A stretch of 6,691 nt of DNA, taken from the NCBI GenBank assembly GCA_937916485.1, contig CALFSV010000170.1, forward strand, positions 1 to 6,691, in the 5' to 3' direction. This document shows, in pieces, positions 1 through 5,519 of this stretch. The stretch is from an uncultured Paracoccaceae bacterium. Its GTDB lineage: Bacteria; Pseudomonadota; Alphaproteobacteria; Rhodobacterales; Rhodobacteraceae. The first letter of the stretch is position 1, and each line of letters opens with the position of its first letter. The notes under the pieces are model-generated. The model was not told where the DNA came from. It searched no databases and saw nothing but the letters and a program-made list of their open reading frames with translations. The translations under genes and the position numbers were made by a program.

Positions 1-196
1 GGATTACATCATCCCCGGTAATGATGACGCAGCGCGCGCGATCACGCTTTATTGCGACCTGATCAGCCGTGCGGCCCTTGATGGCATGTCGGCGCAGCTC
101 AAGACCGCCGGTGTCGATATCGGGGCCTTCGAAGATGCGCCCGTCGAAGAGACGCTGGTCGAAGATCTGGTCGCCGACGACGCCGTCGAAGACTGA
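1..196 (+). CDS. rpsB: 30S ribosomal protein S2, C-terminal end (5' truncated)
   Basis: This is the last 64 codons plus the TGA stop (194-196) of ribosomal protein S2; the rest lies beyond the left edge. The reading frame starts at base 2. The visible protein begins [14 protein letters not shown], which matches the conserved S2 segment in which the 'IPGNDDA' stretch precedes the last long helix ([13 protein letters not shown]). After that comes a variable acidic tail rich in Glu, Asp, Ala and Val, typical of alphaproteobacterial S2. S2 is a small-subunit protein that binds 16S rRNA and is needed to recruit S1. The following gene is tsf, 74 bp downstream on the same strand, the classic rpsB-tsf pairing found across bacteria, which strongly supports the call. 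Nothing odd is seen in the visible part. Confidence 0.96.
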   Translation, partial: DYIIPGNDDAARAITLYCDLISRAALDGMSAQLKTAGVDIGAFEDAPVEETLVEDLVADDAVED

Positions 197-219
197 AACC
201 ATCTGTCATCTGATTGACA

Positions 220-246
220 TGCGCGCAGGGCAAAGCCTTGCGCGCA
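220..246 (+). promoter_or_regulatory. Strong hairpin in the rpsB-tsf leader, no T-run
   Basis: Arms TGCGCGCAGGGC (220-231) and GCCTTGCGCGCA (235-246) pair over 12 bp with one G-U wobble (228-238), closing an AAA loop (232-234). The hairpin starts 23 nt after the rpsB stop and ends 12 nt before the tsf Shine-Dalgarno sequence. No T-run follows, so it is unlikely to be a simple intrinsic terminator. Possible roles, all inferred, are an RNA-processing or mRNA-stability element, or partial attenuation that sets the S2 to EF-Ts ratio. The structure itself is seen directly; its function is not. Confidence 0.6.
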
Positions 247-258
247 CCCCAAGACTTC

Positions 259-263
259 AGGAG
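259..263 (+). promoter_or_regulatory. Ribosome binding site of tsf
   Basis: AGGAG lies 7 nt upstream of the ATG at 271. This fixes the tsf start and rules out the in-frame upstream start at 214, which would put 19 extra residues, encoded partly by the hairpin, in front of the conserved [13 protein letters not shown]-terminus. Confidence 0.85.
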
Positions 264-270
264 AACGCTC

Positions 271-1146
271 ATGGCGATTACCGCTGCAATGGTGAAAGAA
301 CTGCGCGAAGCGACCAGCGCAGGCATGATGGATGCCAAAAAGGCATTGACCGAAACCGATGGTGATTTCGAGGCCGCGGTCGATTGGCTGCGCACCAAGG
401 GTCTGGCCAAGGCCGCAAAGAAATCCGGCCGCACCGCCGCCGAGGGCCTTGTGGCCGCCGCCGTGTCGGGTGGTGTCGGCGTCGCGGTCGAAGTGAATTC
501 CGAGACCGATTTCGTTGGCAAGAATGCCGAGTTTCAAGGCATGGTCGCAAGCATTGCCGATGCTGCCCTGGCCGTCGATGATCTGGCGGCGCTGAACGAC
601 GCGCAGATTGGCGGCACCCCGGTTGCGACGGTGATCACCAACGCCATCGCCAAGATCGGCGAAAACCTCGCGCTGCGCCGTATGGCCAAACTGACCGGCG
701 AGACGGTCGTGTCCTATATCCACAATGCTGCTGCACCCGGAATGGGCAAGATCGGCGTTCTGGTGGCGATCAATGGCACAGATGATGCCTTTGCCCGTCA
801 GGTTGCGATGCATGTCGCGGCCGTCAATCCCGCGGCACTCAACGAATCGGCGGTTGATCCGGCCATGGTTGCCAAGGAACGTCAGATCCAGATCGACATC
901 GCGCGTGAATCGGGCAAGCCCGACGCCGTGATCGAGAAAATGATCGATGGCCGGATGAAGAAATATCTGGCTGACATCACCTTGGTCAATCAGGCCTTTG
1001 TGGTCAATCCCGACCTGACCGTGGGCGATGCCGCCAAGGCAGCCGGTGTCGAGATCACCGGATTTGTGCGCCTGGAAGTCGGTGAAGGCATTGAGAAAAA
1101 AGAAGAAAACTTTGCCGAAGAAGTGGCCAAAGTCGCCAAGGGCTAA
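271..1146 (+). CDS. tsf: Translation elongation factor Ts (EF-Ts)
   Basis: This 291-residue cytoplasmic protein is the guanine nucleotide exchange factor for EF-Tu: it releases GDP so that EF-Tu can reload GTP and carry aminoacyl-tRNA. The N-terminal UBA-like module is clear ([16 protein letters not shown], residues 11-26; family signature 1). The core signature TDFV, whose Asp-Phe pair is known to insert into EF-Tu near the Mg-binding site, is at residues 79-82. The two-subdomain core follows, with MHVAAVNP at 180-187 and the C-terminal module around 225-275. The length fits alphaproteobacterial EF-Ts. The start at 271 has an AGGAG site 7 nt upstream. The gene follows rpsB, is probably co-transcribed with it, and ends at a strong terminator. 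The C-terminus is Lys/Glu rich (residues 275-290). I see nothing abnormal; the call is essentially certain. Confidence 0.98.
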   Translation: MAITAAMVKELREATSAGMMDAKKALTETDGDFEAAVDWLRTKGLAKAAKKSGRTAAEGLVAAAVSGGVGVAVEVNSETDFVGKNAEFQGMVASIADAALAVDDLAALNDAQIGGTPVATVITNAIAKIGENLALRRMAKLTGETVVSYIHNAAAPGMGKIGVLVAINGTDDAFARQVAMHVAAVNPAALNESAVDPAMVAKERQIQIDIARESGKPDAVIEKMIDGRMKKYLADITLVNQAFVVNPDLTVGDAAKAAGVEITGFVRLEVGEGIEKKEENFAEEVAKVAKG

Positions 1147-1173
1147 ACCGCTTTTTCCTGAAGAAGAACCAAG

Positions 1174-1207
1174 AAAACGGGGCAGGGGCGATCCTTGCCC
1201 CGTTTTT
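1174..1207 (+). terminator. Intrinsic terminator after tsf, probably bidirectional
   Basis: The arms at 1174-1188 and 1192-1206 form a 15-bp stem with two G-U wobbles around a CGA loop, and the 3' arm runs into five Ts (1203-1207). The core AAAACGGGGCA / TGCCCCGTTTT is a perfect 11-bp match. It begins 28 nt after the tsf stop. Read on the minus strand the same core also ends in TTTT (complement of 1174-1177), and the stop of convergent aroQ lies only 9 bp from its right side, so it can serve aroQ too. On that strand the two wobble pairs become A-C mismatches, so it should be weaker. Confidence 0.88.
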
Positions 1208-1215
1208 CATTGACA

Positions 1216-1653
1216 CTATGGCCTGTTGAGATGCCCGTGCAGGGCGGACAAGGCCAACCGGTAGCCTGCCGCGCCAAACCCTTGGATCACGCCCACACAG
1301 ACCGGTGCGATCAGTGACACATGGCGAAAGCTTTCGCGCGCATGGGTGTTGGACAGATGCAATTCCACCACGCTCAATTCGCTGGCCGTGATCGCATCGC
1401 GCAGCGCCACCGAGGTGTGCGTATAGGCGCCGGCGTTCAACACCACACCCGCCATGGTGCCACGCGCCGCGTGCAGATGATCGATCAGCGCGCCTTCGTG
1501 GTTGGATTGCGCACAGCTCACGCTCACGCCCAGCGTCTGACCATGCGCCACGCAATCGGCCTCGATCTGGGCCAAGGTGGTGCTGCCGTAAATCTTGGGC
1601 TCGCGCGTACCCAGAAGGTTCAGGTTGGGGCCGTTCAGAACAAGTAACTGCAT
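1216..1653 (-). CDS. aroQ: 3-dehydroquinate dehydratase, type II
   Basis: This 145-residue enzyme converts 3-dehydroquinate to 3-dehydroshikimate (EC 4.2.1.10) in the cytoplasm, the third step of the shikimate route to aromatic amino acids. Type II enzymes are about 145-150 residues long and form dodecamers, so the length fits. Visible hallmarks are the N-terminal LVLNGPNLNLLGTREP (residues 4-19), the flexible lid with Arg17 and Tyr22, LNAGAYTHTS (72-81) with the substrate-binding Asn73, and ELHLSNTHARESFRH (97-111) with catalytic His99 plus Arg106 and Arg110. These correspond to Arg19, Tyr24, Asn75, His101, Arg108 and Arg112 of the Mycobacterium tuberculosis enzyme, so all key residues are present. 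The ATG at 1653 has AAAGGA 7 nt upstream. The gene converges on tsf and lies 234 bp downstream of phoB on the same strand. Its own promoter is probably in that gap, although read-through from the pho operon is possible. Function is unrelated to either neighbour. Confidence 0.97.
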   Translation of the reverse strand: MQLLVLNGPNLNLLGTREPKIYGSTTLAQIEADCVAHGQTLGVSVSCAQSNHEGALIDHLHAARGTMAGVVLNAGAYTHTSVALRDAITASELSVVELHLSNTHARESFRHVSLIAPVCVGVIQGFGAAGYRLALSALHGHLNRP

Positions 1654-1660
1654 GATGTCA

Positions 1661-1666
1661 TCCTTT
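1661..1666 (-). promoter_or_regulatory. Ribosome binding site of aroQ
   Basis: On the minus strand AAAGGA stands 7 nt before the ATG at 1653, which supports that start. The protein beginning there (MQLLVLNGPNLN) matches the usual type II dehydroquinase N-terminus. Confidence 0.75.
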
Positions 1667-1800
1667 GGCGTGGACTATAGCCAGCAATTCAGCACCTGCG
1701 AAAGGGGCTTGTGCCACCGCGCAAGGATGGGCAGCAAAATAGCTTAATCGCAGATAGTTGCGAGTGATTGTGCATGTAATCTCTGGCGGGGACGCAAAGC

Positions 1801-1855
1801 TTCTATTCGGACTATTTAACATAATATAGATTACAGGATATTTGCTGATGCCAAA
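1801..1855 (-). promoter_or_regulatory. AT-rich island, candidate aroQ promoter region
   Basis: The 234-bp gap between aroQ and phoB contains one strikingly AT-rich patch (about 28% GC over 1801-1847) in an otherwise GC-rich window. On the minus strand TTGGCA (1849-1854) could be a -35 element. TCTATA (1825-1830, spacing 18) or TATATT (1823-1828, spacing 20) are imperfect -10 candidates. A start site here would leave an aroQ leader of roughly 160 nt. The remainder of the gap (1667-1800) shows no ORF or structure I can name. The placement is inferred from base composition and position, and no single hexamer pair is convincing. Confidence 0.3.
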
Positions 1856-1871
1856 TGGGGCGCGCGCCCCA
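1856..1871 (-). terminator. GC palindrome after phoB, possible weak terminator
   Basis: TGGGGCGCGCGCCCCA is a perfect 16-bp palindrome that can fold into a 6-bp stem with a GCGC loop. On the minus strand it lies 16 nt past the phoB stop and is followed only by TTTGG, so it is a poor fit to a classical intrinsic terminator. It may slow or end the pst-pho transcript. An alternative pairing with the CCCAC segment at 1880-1884 is also possible. Confidence 0.4.
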
Positions 1872-1887
1872 CAAGCACGCGTGGGCC

Positions 1888-2574
1888 CTAACCCAGCGCG
1901 TAGCCTGACCCGCGGACCGTGCGGATCGGATCGCCGTGATCGCCCGCCTTGAGCGCCTTGCGCAGACGCCCGACATGCACATCCACCGTTCGGCTGTCGA
2001 CATAGATGTCACGGCCCCAAACGCGGTCGAGCAATTGCTCGCGGCTCCAGACGCGGCCGGGGCGTTCCATGAAGGCGGTCAAAAGACGAAACTCGGTCGG
2101 CCCAAGGTTAAGCCGCTCACCTTGGCGATAGACACGATGCTCGGCCAGATCCATGAGGATATCGTCATATTCCAAGCGTTCCCCAACCGTGGCCGGACGC
2201 ACCCGCCGCAGCTGGGTTCGCAGCCGCGCCAACAGCTCGGCCACGGAATAGGGTTTGGTGATGTAGTCATCCGCGCCGGTTTCCAGACCGCGGATCTTGT
2301 CCACCTCTTCCGAGCGTGCGGACAGCATGATGACCGGAATGCGCGCGGTCTCGGTGCTCATCTTGAGCTGGCGGCACACTTCGATGCCCGAGACATTGGG
2401 CAACATCCAATCCAGTACGATCACATCGGGCGGCGTTTCCCGCACCAAGACCAAAGCTTCGTCCCCGGCTTGGGCGCTGATGACCTGATAGCCTTCGGCC
2501 TGGATGTTATAGGCCAACACCTCGCGCTGCGCGGGTTCATCTTCAACGACAAGCACAAGTGGTTCGCCAGCCAT
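1888..2574 (-). CDS. phoB: Phosphate regulon response regulator PhoB
   Basis: This 228-residue OmpR/PhoB-family response regulator is phosphorylated when phosphate is scarce and then binds Pho boxes to activate uptake and scavenging genes. The receiver domain (about 1-125) has the acidic pair Glu11-Asp12, phosphoacceptor Asp55 (VIVLDWMLP), Ser85 at the switch position and Lys107 (TKPY). The C-terminal winged-helix domain (about 132-228) shows GPTEFRLL (158-165), SRTVDVHVGRLRKAL (194-208; recognition helix) and the wing TVRGSGYAL (219-227), close to Escherichia coli PhoB (RTVDVHI.RLRKAL, TVRGTGY). Length and position after phoU favour PhoB over other family members. The stop is TAG. The ATG at 2574 is 23 bp after the phoU stop; the only Shine-Dalgarno-like sequence is a run of eight Gs. 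No phoR follows, so the cognate kinase is encoded elsewhere. As last gene of the pst operon it is probably autoregulated through the operon promoter, outside this window. Confidence 0.96.
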   Translation of the reverse strand: MAGEPLVLVVEDEPAQREVLAYNIQAEGYQVISAQAGDEALVLVRETPPDVIVLDWMLPNVSGIEVCRQLKMSTETARIPVIMLSARSEEVDKIRGLETGADDYITKPYSVAELLARLRTQLRRVRPATVGERLEYDDILMDLAEHRVYRQGERLNLGPTEFRLLTAFMERPGRVWSREQLLDRVWGRDIYVDSRTVDVHVGRLRKALKAGDHGDPIRTVRGSGYALG

Positions 2575-2582
2575 GGCCCCTA

Positions 2583-2591
2583 CCCCCCCCT
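2583..2591 (-). promoter_or_regulatory. Poly-G ribosome binding site of phoB
   Basis: On the minus strand AGGGGGGGG (G8 at 2583-2590) ends 8 nt before the phoB ATG, the usual distance for a Shine-Dalgarno sequence. It lacks the central A of GGAGG, so pairing with 16S rRNA needs a G-U wobble. A second GGGG (2577-2580) is only 2 nt from the ATG, too close to act. Confidence 0.5.
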
Positions 2592-2597
2592 GAATGT

Positions 2598-3314
2598 TCA
2601 GCGACCCTGCCCCGCGTCCAGCGCAGTTCGGTCATTTTTGGGGCGATCATCATCGGGCATACCGCCCGTCACCAGATAAATCACCTGTTCGGCGATGGAT
2701 GTGACGTGATCACCCATGCGCTCGATGTTCTTGGCCATGAAATGCAGATGCATGCAGGTGGTGATGTTGCGCGGATCCTCCATCATGAAGGTCAGGTATT
2801 CGCGAAACAGGGCCGAATACATCTGATCGACATCGCGGTCGCGCGCGCGCACATCGGCTGCCAGGTCTGCGTCGCGCTGGATATAGGCATCAAGCGCGTC
2901 CTTGAGCATCAGTTCCACCTGACGGGCCATCCGCCTGAGCGAGGCGCCCGTGCCGTTTACGGGTGGCTGGTCAATGATGGTTTCGGTGCGCTTGGCGATG
3001 TTCTTGGCATAATCGCCGATCCGCTCCAGATTGGTGGAGACGCGAAACACCGTCAAAACCGTCCGAAGGTCTGATGCGATGGGCTGGCGTTGGGCGATAA
3101 TGCGCGCGGCCTCGTTGTTGACCTGTTCTTCCAGCCGGTCGATGGCCACGTCTGCGCTGCGCACGGACCGGGCCAGTTCGGCGTCGCGCGTTTCCAGTGC
3201 CTCGGTGGCCTTGGCGATGGCTTCTTCAACCAGCCCGCCCATGCGCATGATCTGCGCCTGAATGCCCTCAAGGTCGCGATCAAAGCCTGTAACGATGTGT
3301 TCTGAACTCGGCAT
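2598..3314 (-). CDS. phoU: Phosphate transport system regulator PhoU
   Basis: This 238-residue all-helical cytoplasmic protein couples the state of the Pst transporter to the PhoR-PhoB signal, keeping PhoB inactive when phosphate is plentiful. It has the two symmetric three-helix PhoU repeats (about 15-115 and 120-215). Each ends in the family's metal-binding E-x3-D motif: NLERIGDYAKNIAKR (95-109; Glu97, Asp101) and NIERMGDHVTSIAEQV (196-211; Glu198, Asp202). Length matches the family (241 in Escherichia coli). I place the start at the ATG at 3314, preceded by AGGGGGG, and not at an in-frame TTG at 3347 that overlaps the pstB stop. The resulting N-terminus (MPSSEHIVTGFDRDL) resembles other alphaproteobacterial PhoU proteins. 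It sits between pstB (29 bp) and phoB (23 bp). The tail after 215 is polar and probably disordered. Confidence 0.96.
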   Translation of the reverse strand: MPSSEHIVTGFDRDLEGIQAQIMRMGGLVEEAIAKATEALETRDAELARSVRSADVAIDRLEEQVNNEAARIIAQRQPIASDLRTVLTVFRVSTNLERIGDYAKNIAKRTETIIDQPPVNGTGASLRRMARQVELMLKDALDAYIQRDADLAADVRARDRDVDQMYSALFREYLTFMMEDPRNITTCMHLHFMAKNIERMGDHVTSIAEQVIYLVTGGMPDDDRPKNDRTALDAGQGR

Positions 3315-3318
3315 GGTT

Positions 3319-3325
3319 CCCCCCT
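3319..3325 (-). promoter_or_regulatory. Ribosome binding site of phoU
   Basis: On the minus strand AGGGGGG is followed by AACC and then the ATG at 3314. It decides the start in favour of 3314 over the upstream TTG. It is a G-run and not a canonical GGAGG, like the site before phoB. Confidence 0.55.
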
Positions 3326-3343
3326 GCCCTAAACGATATGGCC

Positions 3344-4141
3344 TCAACCGATCCGACCGGTGATGTAGCTTTCGGTGCGTGGATCGTCGGGGTTGGTAAA
3401 AATCTTCGATGTGTTGCCGTATTCCACCAGACTGCCGAGGTGAAAAAAGGCCGTCTTCTGGCTGACGCGGGCGGCCTGTTGCATGGAATGGGTCACGATC
3501 ACGACCGAGAATTTTTCGTGCAATTCATCGATCAATTCCTCGACCTGTGCGGTGGCAATCGGGTCAAGCGCCGAACAGGGCTCATCCATCAAGAGCACTT
3601 CGGGGCCGGTCGCGATGGCGCGCGCGATGCACAGCCGCTGTTGCTGTCCACCCGAAAGCCCCGTTCCCGATTCCTTGAGCCGATCCTTGACCTCGTCCCA
3701 CAGCGCGGCCTTGCGCAGGCTTTGCTCGACGATCTCGTCAAGTTCCGCCTTGCCGCGCGCCAGACCATGGATCTTGGGTCCATAGGCGACGTTGTCGTAG
3801 ATCGATTTCGGAAAGGGATTGGGCTTTTGAAACACCATGCCCACCTTGGCGCGCAGCTGCACCGGATCGACGCGCTTGTCATAGATGTCTTCGCCATCGA
3901 TGCGGATGTCGCCTTCGACACGCGCGATGGCCACGGTGTCGTTCATCCGGTTCAGACAGCGCAGAAATGTGGATTTGCCGCAGCCCGATGGCCCGATAAA
4001 AGCCGTCACGGTGTTGGTCAGGATATCGACATTCACATCCTTGAGTGCGTGTTTGTCGCCATAATACACCTGCACGCCACGGGCGGTGATCTTGATGTCC
4101 TGTGCGCTCACAGCTCTCTCCACGATTAGTTGGTCATCCAT
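3344..4141 (-). CDS. pstB: Phosphate ABC transporter ATP-binding protein PstB
   Basis: This 265-residue ATPase sits on the inner face of the membrane and drives high-affinity phosphate import through PstA-PstC (EC 7.3.2.1). All ABC motifs are intact: Walker [10 protein letters not shown] (50-58), Q-loop Gln105 (VFQKPNPFP), signature LSGGQQQR (162-169), Walker B VLLMDEP (182-188) with catalytic Glu187, D-loop SALD (190-193) and switch His218. [19 protein letters not shown] (104-122) is characteristic of PstB among ABC ATPases and makes the substrate assignment firm. Length compares with 257 in Escherichia coli. The ATG at 4141 has AAGGGG upstream; an in-frame TTG at 4186 would reach into pstA and lacks support. 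It starts 10 bp after the pstA stop, and its Shine-Dalgarno sequence overlaps that stop codon, suggesting translational coupling. The first ~15 residues are a variable extension. Confidence 0.98.
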   Translation of the reverse strand: MDDQLIVERAVSAQDIKITARGVQVYYGDKHALKDVNVDILTNTVTAFIGPSGCGKSTFLRCLNRMNDTVAIARVEGDIRIDGEDIYDKRVDPVQLRAKVGMVFQKPNPFPKSIYDNVAYGPKIHGLARGKAELDEIVEQSLRKAALWDEVKDRLKESGTGLSGGQQQRLCIARAIATGPEVLLMDEPCSALDPIATAQVEELIDELHEKFSVVIVTHSMQQAARVSQKTAFFHLGSLVEYGNTSKIFTNPDDPRTESYITGRIG

Positions 4142-4147
4142 CTTTTG

Positions 4148-4153
4148 CCCCTT
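4148..4153 (-). promoter_or_regulatory. Ribosome binding site of pstB, overlapping pstA stop
   Basis: On the minus strand AAGGGG lies 6 nt upstream of the pstB ATG (4141). Its two As are the last two bases of the pstA TAA stop (4152-4154), so ribosomes finishing pstA arrive exactly on the pstB initiation site. Confidence 0.75.
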
Positions 4154-5519
4154 ACCACCGCCGCTCAAAGCGACGACGCAACACAATCGCCAGAATATTC
4201 ATGATCAGCAAAAAGGCCAAAAGCACGATGATCGCCCCCGCTGAACGTTCGATAAACGCAGGATCGGCGCGCGAGGCCCAGGAATACACCTGCACAGGCA
4301 GTGCGGTGGCCGGATCAAGAACACCCCCATCCAGCGGACCCGAGGGGTAGTTGGCCACAAACGCCACCATGCCGATCAACAGCAGCGGCGCGGTTTCCCC
4401 AAGCGCCGAGGCCAGCCCAAGAATGGTGCCCGTCAAGATACCCGGCGCGGCCAAGGGCAACACATGGTGAAACACCACCTGCATCTTGGAGGCACCAACC
4501 CCCATCGCCGCATCCCGGATCGAGGGCGGCACGGCGCGAATGGCCGCGCGCGTCGCGATGATGATCGTGGGCAGTGTCATCAACGTCAGAACCAACGCCC
4601 CCACAAGCGGCGAGGATTGCGGAAACTGGGCAAAATTGATGAAGATGGCCAGACCCAAGATGCCATAGACAATCGAAGGGACAGCCGCGAGGTTCGAGAT
4701 ATTGACCTCGATCAGATCGGTCCAGCGGTTCTTGGGCGCGAATTCCTCAAGGTAGATGGAGGCAGAAACGCCAAGCGGCAGCACCATGATCGCGACCAAG
4801 AGCATCATGTAAGCAGAGCCAATCATCGCCACGCCCAGCCCCGACGCTTCGGGGCGCTGGTCGGACGCATCGGGATTGGTCAGAAAGCCCCAGTTGAACT
4901 TGAGCGACAAGAGCCCGTCATCGACCATGCGATCGGCCAGATCGAGCTGGGCGACCGAGATATTGGTGTCGCGCTCTGCGCTGTCTCGCGTCACCCGGCC
5001 CTTGAGGTAGCCATCGATCCGGCCTGTGGCAAAGCCCTCGAACCGGATGGTCTGACCCAGCAGCGAGGGGTCTTCGATCACCATATGACGAAGCCGCGCG
5101 GGCGTGTCGCGCGAGATGAAGGCCGCGATCTCTCGCTCCGTTACGCCTTCGGTCGAGATGGCACGCGCGTTCAGATAGACAATCAAATTGTCATTCAGCA
5201 AGCCGGTGTAGCCGATCGTGGTCACGCGCATCATCTCGTCGCGCTGGCGGTTGCCATTTGGGTCCAGCCGCGCGGCATCAAGCGTGACGTCAAAGGAAAA
5301 TGTCGCCTGCCGAAACGCCGAAACGCCATCGGAAAAGATCGTCCAGAGCATGATGAACAAAACTGACAGGCTGACGCAGATGGCGACGATACCATAGGCC
5401 TTGAACCGGGATTCGGCGGCGTTGCGGCGCTTCATCCGGTCTGTCTGCAGCAACAGCGAGGATGCGGGCGCAGACATTTCAGGTTGTGCCGGGACATTGG
5501 CTGATGTTGCGTCAGTCAT
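4152..5519 (-). CDS. pstA: Phosphate ABC transporter permease PstA, long form
   Basis: This 455-residue inner-membrane protein forms the phosphate channel with PstC. Order of parts: a polar Ala/Pro/Ser-rich cytoplasmic N-terminus (1-42); a first membrane helix (about 43-63); an extracytoplasmic segment of about 165 residues (64-228); then a standard permease core with helices near 229-250, 275-296, 305-325, 355-375 and 425-447. The cytoplasmic coupling (EAA-type) loop is [20 protein letters not shown] (336-355), followed by [13 protein letters not shown] (368-380), typical of PstA. Escherichia coli PstA has only 296 residues; the extra segment corresponds in position and size to the N-terminal domain known as DUF3333 in alphaproteobacterial PstA (established for the family; assigned here from memory). 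The ATG at 5519 has GGGAG 8 nt upstream and overlaps the pstC stop as ATGA. The role of the extra domain is unknown to me. Confidence 0.96.
   Translation of the reverse strand: MTDATSANVPAQPEMSAPASSLLLQTDRMKRRNAAESRFKAYGIVAICVSLSVLFIMLWTIFSDGVSAFRQATFSFDVTLDAARLDPNGNRQRDEMMRVTTIGYTGLLNDNLIVYLNARAISTEGVTEREIAAFISRDTPARLRHMVIEDPSLLGQTIRFEGFATGRIDGYLKGRVTRDSAERDTNISVAQLDLADRMVDDGLLSLKFNWGFLTNPDASDQRPEASGLGVAMIGSAYMMLLVAIMVLPLGVSASIYLEEFAPKNRWTDLIEVNISNLAAVPSIVYGILGLAIFINFAQFPQSSPLVGALVLTLMTLPTIIIATRAAIRAVPPSIRDAAMGVGASKMQVVFHHVLPLAAPGILTGTILGLASALGETAPLLLIGMVAFVANYPSGPLDGGVLDPATALPVQVYSWASRADPAFIERSAGAIIVLLAFLLIMNILAIVLRRRFERRW

Noticed and set aside
49..813. Minus-strand ORF (254 codons) opposite rpsB and tsf
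   Set aside because: It runs antisense across two conserved translation genes, including the intergenic hairpin. The Gly/His-rich product is a typical GC-driven shadow.
1821..1840. Possible Pho box (CTGTAAT-CTAT-ATTATGT on the minus strand)
   Set aside because: Only the first 7-mer resembles the CTGTCAT repeat; the second matches at about two of seven positions, so it is not called as a PhoB site.
1812..2012. Small minus-strand ORF of 66 codons past the phoB end
   Set aside because: Most of it overlaps phoB out of frame; it has no ribosome binding site and a Cys/Arg/Ser-rich composition without a motif.
1936..2679. Plus-strand ORF (247 codons) opposite phoB and the phoU end
   Set aside because: It spans two confidently assigned minus-strand genes and has no domain of its own.
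3344..3347. Alternative phoU start at the TTG overlapping the pstB stop
   Set aside because: It would add 11 residues encoded by the leader that contains the G-rich ribosome binding site of the ATG at 3314, which fits the family's N-terminus better.
3338..4129. Long plus-strand ORF (263 codons) opposite pstB
   Set aside because: It is the antisense shadow of pstB, whose ABC motifs are complete. The translation is His/Arg/Asp-rich without any family motif, and long antisense frames are expected in GC-rich codon usage.
4464..5366. Long plus-strand ORF (300 codons) opposite pstA
   Set aside because: The product is rich in Arg, His, Asp and Gln with low hydrophobicity and no recognisable domain. 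It mirrors the pstA coding frame.
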